Source: Tragulus kanchil
Lineage: Eukaryota; Chordata; Mammalia; Artiodactyla; Tragulidae
Length of the DNA: 64,000 nt
Reading direction: 5' to 3'
NCBI GenBank assembly: GCA_022376925.1
Contig: JAIOJX010000031.1
Span: forward strand, 140,882,854-140,946,853
The position numbers and the translations under genes were made by a program. Shown in pieces: positions 10,246 through 21,189 of the stretch (the first letter of the stretch is position 1; the number at the start of each line of letters is the position of its first letter). The notes below the pieces were generated by a model. It was not told where the DNA came from and made no database searches. It saw only the letters and a program-made list of their open reading frames with translations.

Positions 10246-10841
10246 GCTCCCCATCCGTGGCCCAGAAGTCAGAACTGCCCCCTCGCGCCTCCAACCCCAC
10301 TCGATCTCGCTCGCACGAGCCGGAAGTCATCCAAGTGCCACACCGAAAGCCCCCGGGGGCGGACCCCGGCGCCTTCCACTTTCTTGACGCCCCCTTCACC
10401 AAGGTCTCGGAGGTCCAGCAGCGGCTCCGGGGCGGCGCCCAGGACGGGAGCAAGCACTTTGTGAGGTCCCCCAAGGCCCAGGGCAAGAGCATGGGTGTGG
10501 GCCACGCGGCCAGAGGGGCAAGGAGCAAGCCCCCCGCGGGACCCGCCGTCCCTGCGGTGTCCCCCTCCGCCCACCTGGCCGCCAGCCCGGCCCTCCTCCC
10601 TACCCTGGCGCCCCTCGGGCACAGAAAACACAAGCACCGGGCCAAGGAGGGCCCGCAGGGCTGCCGGGGGCTGCAGGCGCCGCTGGCCGTGGGCGGCCCC
10701 GTGGTGGGGCGGGACCACGGGAGGGAGCTGCCCGCCGCCGTGGTGGTGTACGAGAGCCCGGCCGGCCAGGCGGTCCAGAGACACGAGCATCACCATCACC
10801 ATGAGCACCACCACCACTACCACCACTTCTACCAGACCTAG
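10246..10841 (+). CDS. NKD1: NKD1 final coding exon with histidine-rich C-terminus and stop
   Basis: This exon encodes the last 197 or so residues of NKD1 and ends with TAG at 10839-10841. The acceptor AG is at 10244-10245, and its first two bases complete the Gly codon begun in the previous exon. The frame starts SPSVAQKSELPPRASNPTRS. It continues through HRKPPGADPGAFHFLDAPF, KHFVRSPKAQGKS, a Pro/Ala-rich region (AVSPSAHLAASPALLP) and a basic stretch (GHRKHKHRAKEG). The end is the signature histidine-rich tail, HEHHHHHEHHHHYHHFYQT, about residues 179-197 of the exon product. The exon is very GC-rich, which creates long open frames on the other strand and in other frames; these are shadows. 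The tail is known to be conserved among vertebrate naked-cuticle proteins and has been linked to zinc or metal binding only tentatively. Confidence 0.96.
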
Positions 10842-11290
10842 AGCCCGCCCCGCCCCGCCCCCGGCCCGAGGCATTGTTATTCTATTAATTATTGTTATTA
10901 TGACGATTATTGTTTATTAATATTATTGTTACTCCACTAATATTCAGCTAGCCTCCATGTAGATGATATATGGAAACACAGAACTAAACGTTTATTTATA
11001 TGTCGTGGGGACTGCATCACTTACCCGAGAAGGGACTCTGGGTTTGGACGTGGCCTGCCGTGGCGAGGCTCCCTGGGGCTCCGGAGCCGCCCGCGTCCAG
11101 GCGGGCCGTCCCATACCCTTCCCAGCCCCCCACGCGGGGCCCTCGGCCAGAACCCGGCCCCGACCCCGTCGCCTCCAGGAGACCACCCTTTCCCTGGCCC
11201 GGCTTCCAGAGACCCTCGAACTCTCCGAGAAGATAAACAGCTGCTACCTCTTAGTCTGATTCTGAGTTTATTTTGCCCTTCACTGATTGT
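10842..11290 (+). other. NKD1: NKD1 3' untranslated region, proximal part
   Basis: Directly after the stop codon comes a short C-rich stretch and then a striking A/T-rich block (about 10875-10945) with repeated TTATT/ATTATT units. A TTTATTTAT AU-rich-element core follows near 10990. I see no canonical AATAAA soon after the stop on this strand, so the polyadenylation site and true 3' end are not determined and the boundary given is arbitrary. Confidence 0.55.
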
Positions 11291-11619
11291 CACGTGCTAC
11301 AAGGGATTTCAGCGGACTGCGTGACCTTCCCGGCTGTTGTGTTTTGATGTCCCAACCTAGAATCCTTAGCTGTTCTTTCTGGAGCTATCTTTCACCCCTT
11401 TCCCGTGGGATCCCATCCCCCTCCCCAAACCAGCTCCATCTTCTCTGTCTTGCGCAACTTGAAAATACATTTCTCCTTCTCCTCTCCTCCTCCTCTCTTC
11501 TTTAGAAAGACACCCACACACACATGGTGAAAGACTGCTCCCAAACCAGCCTTCTCACTTTGGAAACCTCGGGGCAGGCGTAAAACAAGCGTGGTTTTCC
11601 AAGATTGGGCAATTGTGTG
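11291..11619. other. Sequence downstream of NKD1, unassigned
   Basis: May still be NKD1 3' UTR or already intergenic. No polyadenylation signal decides it. A CT-rich run is near 11474-11505. Confidence 0.4.
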
Positions 11620-12138
11620 TTGTTGGTTTTGACCCAAGATGTGCAAACCTCGTGTCCCGCCGTTGGCAAATACATACACACCTACGTGGTTCTCTAACAA
11701 AGCGTCCTATATCTGTAGATAGTCGCCGTCTGTCCATTTCTATGTATCTTTCTATAAATATACACTCTCAGGTACCTGTTCTGGCGTGCAGGAATCCGTG
11801 CTTTGCTTCTCGGGACACTCCCCGAGTCCAGACCTGCCCCCGTGTGCGTCTCCCGTGGGGGCTGCTGTTCATCAGACACCACTTGCCTCTCATCAGGGCT
11901 CCTTTCTCGAGGTTGGGGATTGGAGAGGACTGTGGGATTACAGAAGCGGGGAGGGAAACAGGAACCGTGGCCGGAATGGGGACCCTGGAGCACTGTCCTC
12001 GGTAGAAAAGTATTTTGATTGAGATTTGGGGAGGCCGGGAAAGGGACCCCCTGTCCTAGGCAGGGGTCCTGTGAAAACTGATGGCACGCACTCTCCATTG
12101 GGCAGTGGGGTGCACTTCGTCTGGGAGGGCATGGCGGC

Positions 12139-12243
12139 CCAGTCCGTATTGTTACCTGGAGAATCCCATGGATAGAGAAGCCTGATGGGCTACAGTCCAT
12201 GCAGTCGCAGAGTCGGGAACGGCGGGAGAGACTGACCGTGAGC
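12139..12243 (+). mobile_element. Bov-tA/Bov-A SINE fragment, 3' part
   Basis: CCTGGAGAATCCCATGGATA, GGGCTACAGTCCATGCAGTC and GCAGAGTCGG are the plus-strand Bov-A body. The tRNA-like head is missing. Confidence 0.75.
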
Positions 12244-13261
12244 ACGTGAGCTTAGTAAAGGGCGTGCCTGCACAGCGTAGGTAGCGCCTCCTAAAAGAGA
12301 AGATCCTGCGCTGGCGCTCTGGGCACCACTCGCTCCCCTGGAGTGGAGGGTGTGGGAGCGGGGCATCGTCAGCCGAGGAGGGGGAGGGCACCTGCGAGCC
12401 GTGGCCTTCCCTAGAAGGGTGCAGCCAGCCCGTGAGGACCCTCCAGGGAAATGACTTCCGGACCTTTCTCTCCTGTCTACCTGTATCCTGCTGAGGCCCT
12501 CTCGGCTGAAGCCTCGGGGAGCCAGACAGCAAGGGGGCTATGGGTGGGGGTCACACAGGCATTCTTCCAGGGAAGAGGAGAACGGAGGGTGAACCTGGAA
12601 GGACAGGAAGAAAAGTGGCTCCAGCTGCCTGGTCTCCCAGCTGACACCCCCCTTTCCAGAGCCACTGGTTTTGGTTTATGGGAGTTGGTAAGGAGTTCGT
12701 TTTGAAGATCGTGGGCTCAGTTGCTGTCACTGTATTGATATTGTTGGTTTTGACCCAAGATGTGCAAACCTCGTGTCCCGCCGTTGGCAAATACATACAC
12801 ACCTACGTGGTTCTCTAACAAAGCGTCCTATATCTGTAGATAGTCGCCGTCTGTCCATTTCTATGTATCTTTCTATAAATATACACTCTCAGGTACCTGT
12901 TCTGGCGTGCAGGAATCCGTGCTTTGCTTCTCGGGACACTCCCCGAGTCCAGACCTGCCCCCGTGTGCGTCTCCCGTGGGGGCTGCTGTTCATCAGACAC
13001 CACTTGCCTCTCATCAGGGCTCCTTTCTCGAGGTTGGGGATTGGAGAGGACTGTGGGATTACAGAAGCGGGGAGGGAAACAGGAACCGTGGCCGGAATGG
13101 GGACCCTGGAGCACTGTCCTCGGTAGAAAAGTATTTTGATTGAGATTTGGGGAGGCCGGGAAAGGGACCCCCTGTCCTAGGCAGGGGTCCTGTGAAAACT
13201 GATGGCACGCACTCTCCATTGGGCAGTGGGGTGCACTTCGTCTGGGGGAGGGCATGGCGGC

Positions 13262-13366
13262 CCAGTCCGTATTGTTACCTGGAGAATCCCATGGATAGAG
13301 AAGCCTGATGGGCTACAGTCCATGCAGTCGCAGAGTCGGGAACGGCGGGAGAGACTGACCGTGAGC
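13262..13366 (+). mobile_element. Bov-tA/Bov-A SINE fragment, D4 second copy
   Basis: Same fragment as 12139-12243. Confidence 0.75.
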
Positions 13367-13889
13367 ACGTGAGCTTAGTAAAGGGCGTGCCTGCACAGCG
13401 TAGGTAGCGCCTCCTAAAAGAGAAGATCCTGCGCTGGCGCTCTGGGCACCACTCGCTCCCCTGGAGTGGAGGGTGTGGGAGCGGGGCATCGTCAGCCGAG
13501 GAGGGGGAGGGCACCTGCGAGCCGTGGCCTTCCCTAGAAGGGTGCAGCCAGCCCGTGAGGACCCTCCAGGGAAATGACTTCCGGACCTTTCTCTCCTGTC
13601 TACCTGTATCCTGCTGAGGCCCTCTCGGCTGAAGCCTCGGGGAGCCAGACAGCAAGGGGGCTATGGGTGGGGGTCACACAGGCATTCTTCCAGGGAAGAG
13701 GAGAACGGAGGGTGAACCTGGAAGGACAGGAAGAAAAGTGGCTCCAGCTGCCTGGTCTCCCAGCTGACACCCCCCTTTCCAGAGCCACTGGTTTTGGTTT
13801 ATGGGAGTTGGTAAGGAGTTCGTTTTGAAGATCGTGGGCTCAGTTGCTGTCACTGTATTGATATGATTCCTTACTGGTGTGCCTAAACT

Positions 13890-14020
13890 GGAGTAGTACA
13901 GTTAATCCTTATGACAACCCTGAGCGGCCCATGGAAACCCAGGGAGCACAACAGGCTCAGAGAGGTCGAGGAACTCTCGAGGCCACAGAGCAGGTGCAGA
14001 CTTGGGAGTCTGGTCTTTCT
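13890..14020 (-). mobile_element. MIR-like fragment, antisense
   Basis: AATCCTTATGACAACCCTGAG followed by CAGGCTCAGAGAGGTCGAGG and GGCCACAGAGCAGG is the usual antisense MIR order. Diverged, so the family is likely rather than certain. Repeated at 14993-15123. Confidence 0.5.
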
Positions 14021-14630
14021 CAGGACCCCTTAGCTAGTGGGTTTGAGCTTCTCTTGTCTGGGGCTGTGGACTTCTGTCAGTCAGGAACCAACTCAAACGG
14101 AAGGGAAGGTCACCAAACCAGGGAAAGACGGGAGGCAGCTGGCTTTAAGATGACAGCATCCAGGATCTGAATGAAGCTGAGACTCCCTGGATCTTGTTGC
14201 TCCCTTTATGGATGTATACTTCTACCCCGACGTGTTTTTCCATGGTGTGCGGCCTGCTGGCACTCTGGGTGGCATAACTTGATGGAAAAGGATTTTCCTC
14301 TTGGAGAAATCCAGGGAAAGATTCCGATTGGCTGGGCGTGGACCCAGTCCCCATTCCTGGACCAATCACTGTGGCCCACCTGGAGTCATCAGTCCAACCT
14401 GTGGAGAGGAGGCGGGGTCTGTGTCGGAGGGAGGCTGAGCAGACGGAGCAGTTAGCACCCCAGGCCCGGAAGTGATGCAGCCTGGCAAACCAGCCAGGCA
14501 TTGGGTCCGTGCAGAGAGCCTCTCTGTGGCCTGGGGGTCTCAGAGTGTTTCCTCTGAGCGGACGTCCGTGCCATCTCCTCCGGGTACATGCCTGCTTTTA
14601 TTTGCGGAGCCACGCAGGGGAGGGGCACCG
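14021..14630. other. Intergenic, no gene recognised
   Basis: Unique sequence inside D5. Two CCAAT-like motifs (14327 region and 14362 region) and GC-rich text are present, but no coding exon can be supported. Confidence 0.4.
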
Positions 14631-15863
14631 GCTTCCCTAGAAGGGTGCAGCCAGCCCGTGAGGACCCTCCAGGGAAATGACTTCCGGACCTTTCTCTCCT
14701 GTCTACCTGTATCCTGCTGAGGCCCTCTCGGCTGAAGCCTCGGGGAGCCAGACAGCAAGGGGGCTATGGGTGGGGGTCACACAGGCATTCTTCCAGGGAA
14801 GAGGAGAACGGAGGGTGAACCTGGAAGGACAGGAAGAAAAGTGGCTCCAGCTGCCTGGTCTCCCAGCTGACACCCCCCTTTCCAGAGCCACTGGTTTTGG
14901 TTTATGGGAGTTGGTAAGGAGTTCGTTTTGAAGATCGTGGGCTCAGTTGCTGTCACTGTATTGATATGATTCCTTACTGGTGTGCCTAAACTGGAGTAGT
15001 ACAGTTAATCCTTATGACAACCCTGAGCGGCCCATGGAAACCCAGGGAGCACAACAGGCTCAGAGAGGTCGAGGAACTCTCGAGGCCACAGAGCAGGTGC
15101 AGACTTGGGAGTCTGGTCTTTCTCAGGACCCCTTAGCTAGTGGGTTTGAGCTTCTCTTGTCTGGGGCTGTGGACTTCTGTCAGTCAGGAACCAACTCAAA
15201 CGGAAGGGAAGGTCACCAAACCAGGGAAAGACGGGAGGCAGCTGGCTTTAAGATGACAGCATCCAGGATCTGAATGAAGCTGAGACTCCCTGGATCTTGT
15301 TGCTCCCTTTATGGATGTATACTTCTACCCCGACGTGTTTTTCCATGGTGTGCGGCCTGCTGGCACTCTGGGTGGCATAACTTGATGGAAAAGGATTTTC
15401 CTCTTGGAGAAATCCAGGGAAAGATTCCGATTGGCTGGGCGTGGACCCAGTCCCCATTCCTGGACCAATCACTGTGGCCCACCTGGAGTCATCAGTCCAA
15501 CCTGTGGAGAGGAGGCGGGGTCTGTGTCGGAGGGAGGCTGAGCAGACGGAGCAGTTAGCACCCCAGGCCCGGAAGTGATGCAGCCTGGCAAACCAGCCAG
15601 GCATTGGGTCCGTGCAGAGAGCCTCTCTGTGGCCTGGGGGTCTCAGAGTGTTTCCTCAGCCTCTGAGCGGACGTCCGTGCCATCTCCTCCGGGTACATGC
15701 CTGTCAGTATTCTATGATTTGTTGGTACCTGGGATTTATGCAACTTAAAAACAAAAAACAGTAACATGCACATGTAGAATATTCAAGCAGTGCGGGAAGA
15801 AGAACAGACCCCTCTGACTTCCGCGAGCCCAGCTTCCTGGTGCCGTTGGGGTGTAGCGTGGGA

Positions 15864-16058
15864 ATGTGAGCAGAGATTCTGGTGCCCAGCTGCCTGGTTC
15901 AAATCCTGGCTCCCTGCCGTAGGACCTCTTTGTCCTCCTCAAGCCTCAGCTTCCCACTGATGCAGGGGGATCATAAGAGACCTCCCCCACAAGGCTGTGA
16001 GAATTCTGTGAGTTAAAACACTGCCTGGCCCACAGGAACACTATCAAAGTGGGCACAG
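15864..16058 (+). mobile_element. MIR SINE
   Basis: CTGGTTCAAATCCTGGCTCC, then CTCAAGCCTCAGCTTCCC and AAGGCTGTGAGAATTCTGTG follow the MIR order on the plus strand, ending in CACTGCCTGGCCCACAGGAA. Repeated at about 16959-17152. Confidence 0.8.
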
Positions 16059-16383
16059 ACTTTTTTTTATAAAAAGAAACACATTTATAGGAGATCCCTC
16101 CCCGTTTAAATTGTAATTTTTTTTAAAAAAAAAGACTAATTTTTGTTTCAGAGCCATTTTAGATTTACAACAGAATTTAAAACAGAGAGAAAGGTGCAGA
16201 AACCTCCCATAAACCCTTTCCTTGCTGCGAGCCTCGCCTCCCCCGTGGTCAGCATCACTCAGCAGGTGGTACATTTTTTTTCTTTAACCACTTAGGTTGC
16301 CACATCACAGTCCACAGCTCACCTTGGGGCTCACTCTTGGTGGTGTCCATTCAATGGGTTTGGACACACAGATAATGACATGT

Positions 16384-16592
16384 GAGCGGCCCAGATGGCG
16401 CTCGTGGTAAAGACCCCGCCTGCCAGTGCAGGAGAGCCGGAGACAACTGGGTCAGGAAGATCCCCTGGAGGAGGGCGTGGCAACGCACGCCAGGGCTCCT
16501 GCTTGGAGAATCCCACGGACAGAGGAGCCTGGTAGGCTACGGTCCATGGGGTCGCAGAGAGCTGGACATGGCTGAAGCGGCTTAGCAGGCGC
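16384..16592 (+). mobile_element. Bov-tA SINE
   Basis: tRNA-like head (CTCGTGGTAAAGACCCCGCC, CCAGTGCAGGAG), then the Bov-A body (GGGTCAGGAAGATCCCCTGG, GGAGAATCCCACGGACAGAG, GGTAGGCTACGGTCCATGGG). Near complete, plus strand. Confidence 0.9.
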
Positions 16593-16958
16593 GGACGCCC
16601 GTAGTGATGTCTTTCCATCACTGTCCTATCGTACAGGGTGTTTTCACTGTCCTGAAACCGCTCCTGGCTCTGCGTATGAATCTCTCCCTACCCTGACTTT
16701 TGTTATTTTAAAAAATATTTCCAACAAAGTTTGAAACAGAAAACTGTGTACCAGGAACTGAAACTCACCGCCCAGATTTTTACAAAGGCTGACATTTGGC
16801 AATATTTATTTCAGATCTATTTTAAGAAAGAAAACACTGCAATGACCACTTAATCCTCTTCCCACCTCACCCTTTTATTTTTACCCAAGGAGGAACGTAG
16901 TCCTCATACTTAGCGACGATTCTGAGCCTTCCTGGTGCCGTTGGGGTGTAGCGTGGGA

Positions 16959-17152
16959 ATGTGAGCAGAGATTCTGGTGCCCAGCTGCCTGGTTCAAATC
17001 CTGGCTCCTGCCGTAGGACCTCTTTGTCCTCCTCAAGCCTCAGCTTCCCACTGATGCAGGGGGATCATAAGAGACCTCCCCCACAAGGCTGTGAGAATTC
17101 TGTGAGTTAAAACACTGCCTGGCCCACAGGAACACTATCAAAGTGGGCACAG
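16959..17152 (+). mobile_element. MIR SINE, D6 second copy
   Basis: Same element as 15864-16058. Confidence 0.8.
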
Positions 17153-17477
17153 ACTTTTTTTTATAAAAAGAAACACATTTATAGGAGATCCCTCCCCGTT
17201 TAAATTGTAATTTTTTTTTAAAAAAAAGACTAATTTTTGTTTCAGAGCCATTTTAGATTTACAACAGAATTTAAAACAGAGAGAAAGGTGCAGAAACCTC
17301 CCATAAACCCTTTCCTTGCTGCGAGCCTCGCCTCCCCCGTGGTCAGCATCACTCAGCAGGTGGTACATTTTTTTTCTTTAACCACTTAGGTTGCCACATC
17401 ACAGTCCACAGCTCACCTTGGGGCTCACTCTTGGTGGTGTCCATTCAATGGGTTTGGACACACAGATAATGACATGT

Positions 17478-17687
17478 GAGCGGCCCAGATGGCGCTCGTG
17501 GTAAAGACCCCGCCTGCCAGTGCAGGAGAGCCGGAGACAACTGGGTCAGGAAGATCCCCTGGAGGAGGGCGTGGCAACGCACGCCAGGGCTCCTGCTTGG
17601 AGAATCCCACGGACAGAGGAGCCTGGTAGGCTACGGTCCATGGGGTCGCAGAGAGCTGGACATGGCTGAAGCGGCTTAGCAGGCGCG
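17478..17687 (+). mobile_element. Bov-tA SINE, D6 second copy
   Basis: Same element as 16384-16592. Confidence 0.9.
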
Positions 17688-18010
17688 GACGCCCGTAGTG
17701 ATGTCTTTCCATCACTGTCCTATCGTACAGGGTGTTTTCACTGTCCTGAAACCGCTCCTGGCTCTGCGTATGCATCTCTCCCCTACCCCTGACTTTTGTT
17801 ATTTTAAAAAATATTTCCAACAAAGTTTGAAACAGAAAACTGTGTACCAGGAACTGAAACTCACCGCCCAGATTTTTACAAAGGCTGACATTTGGCAATA
17901 TTTATTTCAGATCTATTTTTAAGAAAGAAAACACTGCAATGACCACTTAATCCTCTTCCCACCTCACCCTTTTATTTTTACCCAAGGAGGAACGTAGTCC
18001 TCATACTTAG

Positions 18011-19020
18011 GCTCTTTTCCTCTCTGACCTCATGTATTTGGAGAGCTCCCGGGGTCCCTCGCGGAGCCGGGCCCCCTCCTCTCTGACAGCTGCTCAAGCC
18101 TCCCTCTTGCTCCGAGGTCCTGTCGCGGGCTTGCCCGTCCCCTGCCGCAGGCGGGTGGGTTGCATCCTAGCCCATGGCGCTCCTTGTACCTGGCGTGTCC
18201 AGGTGCCCGCCAGCTGGAGCCCTGGCAGCAGAGGGCCCACGTGAAACAGCTGAGGTCAAAAGCCTGTGTGATGCCATGTTGATTGTATGTGGGCTCTAGA
18301 AGAAGTTGCACCCAGTCATGGGAAGTGAAAGGAAGAAGCGGAAGGAAGGGGAGAGAGGGGAGGAGAGAGGGGAGGAAAGACGAGCAGGAAGGAACGACCG
18401 CGCGGATGATCGAACGGTCCGCCATGCTTCTTGGCGAGGTTTTGAGCACTTTCCTGCAGGCTGGGTTTTGTCTTGTGGGCAAATCAGACACCTGCTGCAG
18501 AGAAGGTGCCCCTGCTCCCCAGGCCCTGAGCTTCGAGTGCCGGGCCCTCCCTGGAATCTGCAGCCCCGGCGTCTGGCTCTGCCGGCCTCCTTCACGACAT
18601 GCACCAAACAGCGGGTGATCGGAAGCTAGGGCGCCAGGGTCTGCTGATCTGTCGCTGACACTGAGGACCCTGGCTCAGGCAGCCAGCTGGGCTGAAGCTC
18701 CCATCACCCAGGGAGCACGGAGGGTCTGGGAGCCCAGGGTAGAGGGGCCCATGCACTTCACACCCGGCGGAGCTCATTACGCGTTTTGGCAAAGGAAACA
18801 GCCTGGAGAGGTTTGTTTTGCTCTCCCCGCTCCCCACCCCCGCCGCACCTTTTCCTCTGTGTTCAGATGTCAAATCATCACAGGACCCGAGGGACAGGCA
18901 CCCTTGGAGGTGGCGGGAGGAGGGGAAGGCTACCTGCACTAATAACCCGGCTTCTGGGAGGCCTGTCAGGGCTCTTGGGAAAGAAAGGGGACCCCTGAGC
19001 TGTGCCCATGGGCTGTGGCA
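18011..19020. other. Intergenic, unique, with a purine-rich tract
   Basis: No gene recognised. 18325-18393 is a GGAA/GAGG-rich purine tract. The open frames through it are low-complexity. Confidence 0.45.
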
Positions 19021-19321
19021 CCCCACCCCATCGCCCTCACCTCCTCACTGAAGACAGGGCTTCACCAGCACACACTGGGGACTGCGGCCCCCAAGGACCC
19101 CAAGGCAGCCTTCCTCCTTGTCCAGTTCAGCCCAGTGTCCGCCCTGCCGGCTCCTGCCTTGGCTCCCCAGGCCCGTAGGTGCAGCCCCAACGTCACCGCT
19201 TCTCCCCACACAGCTGTGTTTTACAGAATCCATACAGGTGGTTCAGACGAACACTTCATGGACTCCTAAAACCTGTGGGGTGACACCTGAATGCTGACCA
19301 AGGGCACCCTTCTCCAATCAC

Positions 19322-19440
19322 GGGCTTCCCTTGTAGCTCAGCTGGTAAAGAATCTGCCTGCAATGCAGGAGACCCCGGTTCAATCCCTGGGTCAGGAAGA
19401 TCCCCTGGCGAAGGGATAGGCTACTCACTCCAGGATCCTT
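19322..19440 (+). mobile_element. Bov-tA SINE, short form
   Basis: GGGCTTCCCTTGTAGCTCAG, GGTAAAGAATCTGCCTGCAA and GGTTCAATCCCTGGGTCAGG. Head and start of body only. Repeated at 20490-20608. Confidence 0.88.
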
Positions 19441-19515
19441 GGGCTTCCCTGGTGGCTCAGCTGGTAAAGAATCTACCTGCAATGCAGGAGACGTGGGTTC
19501 TAGTCCCTGGGTCAG

Positions 19516-20019
19516 TGCCGGGCCAGCCGGCAGTCGAACAGGTCCTGAAGAGAGTGGCAGATAGGCTAAGAAAAGAAAGAAGGACAGAAAAGATGGGGTT
19601 GAGAGGGCCAGCAAGAAGGCAGACAACTCTACAGGTTGCTGACAAGTTTATTGAATTCGCTCATCCCTTTTATACTTCACACAACAAGCAATTGTGTACA
19701 CGTGCTTTAGGCCAGGTGTCGATCATAACAGTGCCTTAGGCCAGGTGTCGATCATAACACGTGCTTTAGGCCAGGTGTCGATCATAAACTAGGTGTTACC
19801 TCCTGGTGTGTTATTACAATGGTTCTGGGTCATAATGCCCCTCAAGCCCTTTTCACCTGTAAAGAGGCTCCAGGTGTTCTTTATGATAGCTAAGGAACGT
19901 CTTCACAACACCTGGGGTGGCGGGACAGAGAGCTATGCTGTTATCAGCCCCTGTTGCCAGGGCAGCTCCCAGGGCTATGTTTCCTTAAAGGAAACCCTTG
20001 AAACAGGGCAGCTCCCGCA
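19516..20019 (-). mobile_element. Solo LTR of an endogenous retrovirus, first D7 copy
   Basis: A 504-bp element starting TGCCGGGCC and ending CTCCCGCA, so it has TG...CA termini. It is flanked by the perfect 6-bp target-site duplication GGTCAG (19510-19515 and 20020-20025). On the minus strand a TATAAAAG is followed about 20 bp later by AATAAA, giving promoter and polyadenylation signal, so the LTR is oriented minus. Three 29-30 bp repeats lie on its U3 side (19701-19789). No viral coding sequence is present. Six-base duplications are usual for class II (beta-like) elements, so that class is likely. Confidence 0.85.
19701..19789. repeat. Three 29-30 bp tandem repeats in the LTR U3
   Basis: Units of 30, 29 and 30 bp, each containing TTAGGCCAGGTGTCGATCAT. 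They resemble enhancer repeats of retroviral U3 regions. Repeated at about 20869-20957. Confidence 0.85.
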
Positions 20020-20489
20020 GGTCAGGAAAATCCCTAGAGACAGGAAAGGCTACCCACTCCAGTATTCTTGCCTGGAGAAATCCATGGCTCGCCCATGGGT
20101 TCTCTTTTCTCCAATCACTGAAGCTTTATCCCTCCCTACCTTCATGCCCCTCATCTGGGGATCTGTCTGGATCCAAACAGCTTAGCTACGGCCCCACCCA
20201 TCGCCTCACCTCCTCACTGAAGACAGGGCTTCACCAGCACACACTGGGGACTGCGGCCCCCAAGGACCCCAAGGCAGCCTTCCTCCTTGTCCAGTTCAGC
20301 CCAGTGTCCGCCCTGCCGGCTCCTGCCTTGGCTCCCCAGGCCCGTAGGTGCAGCCCCAACGTCACCGCTTCTCCCCACACAGCTGTGTTTTACAGAATCC
20401 ATACAGGTGGTTCAGACGAACACTTCATGGACTCCTAAAACCTGTGGGGTGACACCTGAATGCTGACCAAGGGCACCCTTCTCCAATCA

Positions 20490-20608
20490 CGGGCTTCCCT
20501 TGTAGCTCAGCTGGTAAAGAATCTGCCTGCAATGCAGGAGACCCCGTTCAATCCCTGGGTCAGGAAGATCCCCTGGCGAAGGGATAGGCTACTCACTCCA
20601 GGATCCTT
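20490..20608 (+). mobile_element. Bov-tA SINE, short form, D7 second copy
   Basis: Same element as 19322-19440, one G shorter in the GACCCCGG run. Confidence 0.88.
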
Positions 20609-20683
20609 GGGCTTCCCTGGTGGCTCAGCTGGTAAAGAATCTACCTGCAATGCAGGAGACGTGGGTTCTAGTCCCTGGGTCAG

Positions 20684-21189
20684 TGCCGGGCCAGCCGGCA
20701 GTCGAACAGGTCCTGAAGAGAGTGGCAGATAGGCTAAGAAAAGAAAGAAGGACAGAAAAGATGGGGTTGAGAGGGCCAGCAAGAAGGCAGACAACTCTAC
20801 AGGTTGCTGACAAGTTTATTGAATTCGCTCATCCCTTTTATACTTCACACAACAAGCAATTGTGTACACGTGCTTTAGGCCAGGTGTCGATCATAACAGT
20901 GCCTTAGGCCAGGTGTCGATCATAACACGTGCTTTAGGCCAGGTGTCGATCATAAACTAGGTGTTACCTCCTGGTGTGTTATTACAATGGTTCTGGGTCA
21001 TAATGCCCCTCAAGCCCTTTTCACCTGTAAAGAGGCTCCAGGTGTTCTTTATGATAGCTAAGGAACGTCTTCACAACACCTGGGGTGGCGGGACAGAGAG
21101 CTATGCTGTTATCAGCCCCTGTTGCCAGGGCAGCTCCCAGGGCTATGTTTCCTTAAAGGAAACCCCTTGAAACAGGGCAGCTCCCCGCA
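20684..21189 (-). mobile_element. Solo LTR, D7 second copy
   Basis: Same element as 19516-20019 with the same GGTCAG flanks (20678-20683 and 21190-21195). It is two bases longer because of homopolymer differences. Confidence 0.85.

Larger units (their letters stand above)
11620..13863. repeat. Tandem duplication D4, displacement 1,121 bp
   Basis: 11620-12741 is repeated directly at 12741-13862 with almost no spacer. Differences are few, for example CTGGGAGGGC near 12121 against CTGGGGGAGGGC near 13242. Confidence 0.96.
13529..15703. repeat. Tandem duplication D5, displacement about 1,103-1,109 bp
   Basis: 13529-14594 is repeated at 14632-15703. The first copy lacks six bases present in the second (14549 against 15653-15664), close to its own end. 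The spacer 14595-14631 reads like a degraded version of what follows the second copy. The first 334 bases are also the end of D4, so 12408-12741, 13529-13862 and 14632-14965 are the same text. Confidence 0.95.
15833..18010. repeat. Tandem duplication D6, displacement about 1,095 bp
   Basis: 15833-16913 is repeated at 16928-18010. Most differences are homopolymer lengths, for example CTCCCTACCCTG near 16683 against CTCCCCTACCCCTG near 17778. Confidence 0.96.
19441..20090 (+). mobile_element. Bov-tA SINE split by an LTR
   Basis: The SINE head is 19441-19515. The body resumes at 20020 (GGTCAGGAAAATCC, ACCCACTCCAGTATTCTTGC) and fades at about 20090. Everything between is the LTR at 19516-20019. 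The D7 second copy is 20609-21260. Confidence 0.85.

Noticed and set aside
10269..10874. 201-codon minus-strand frame opposite the last NKD1 exon
   Set aside because: Shadow of a GC-rich coding exon; repeated Val/Gly runs come from the complemented histidine codons.
10495..10920. 141-codon plus-strand frame overlapping the NKD1 end
   Set aside because: Out-of-frame reading of NKD1 with Arg/Thr runs; not a separate gene.
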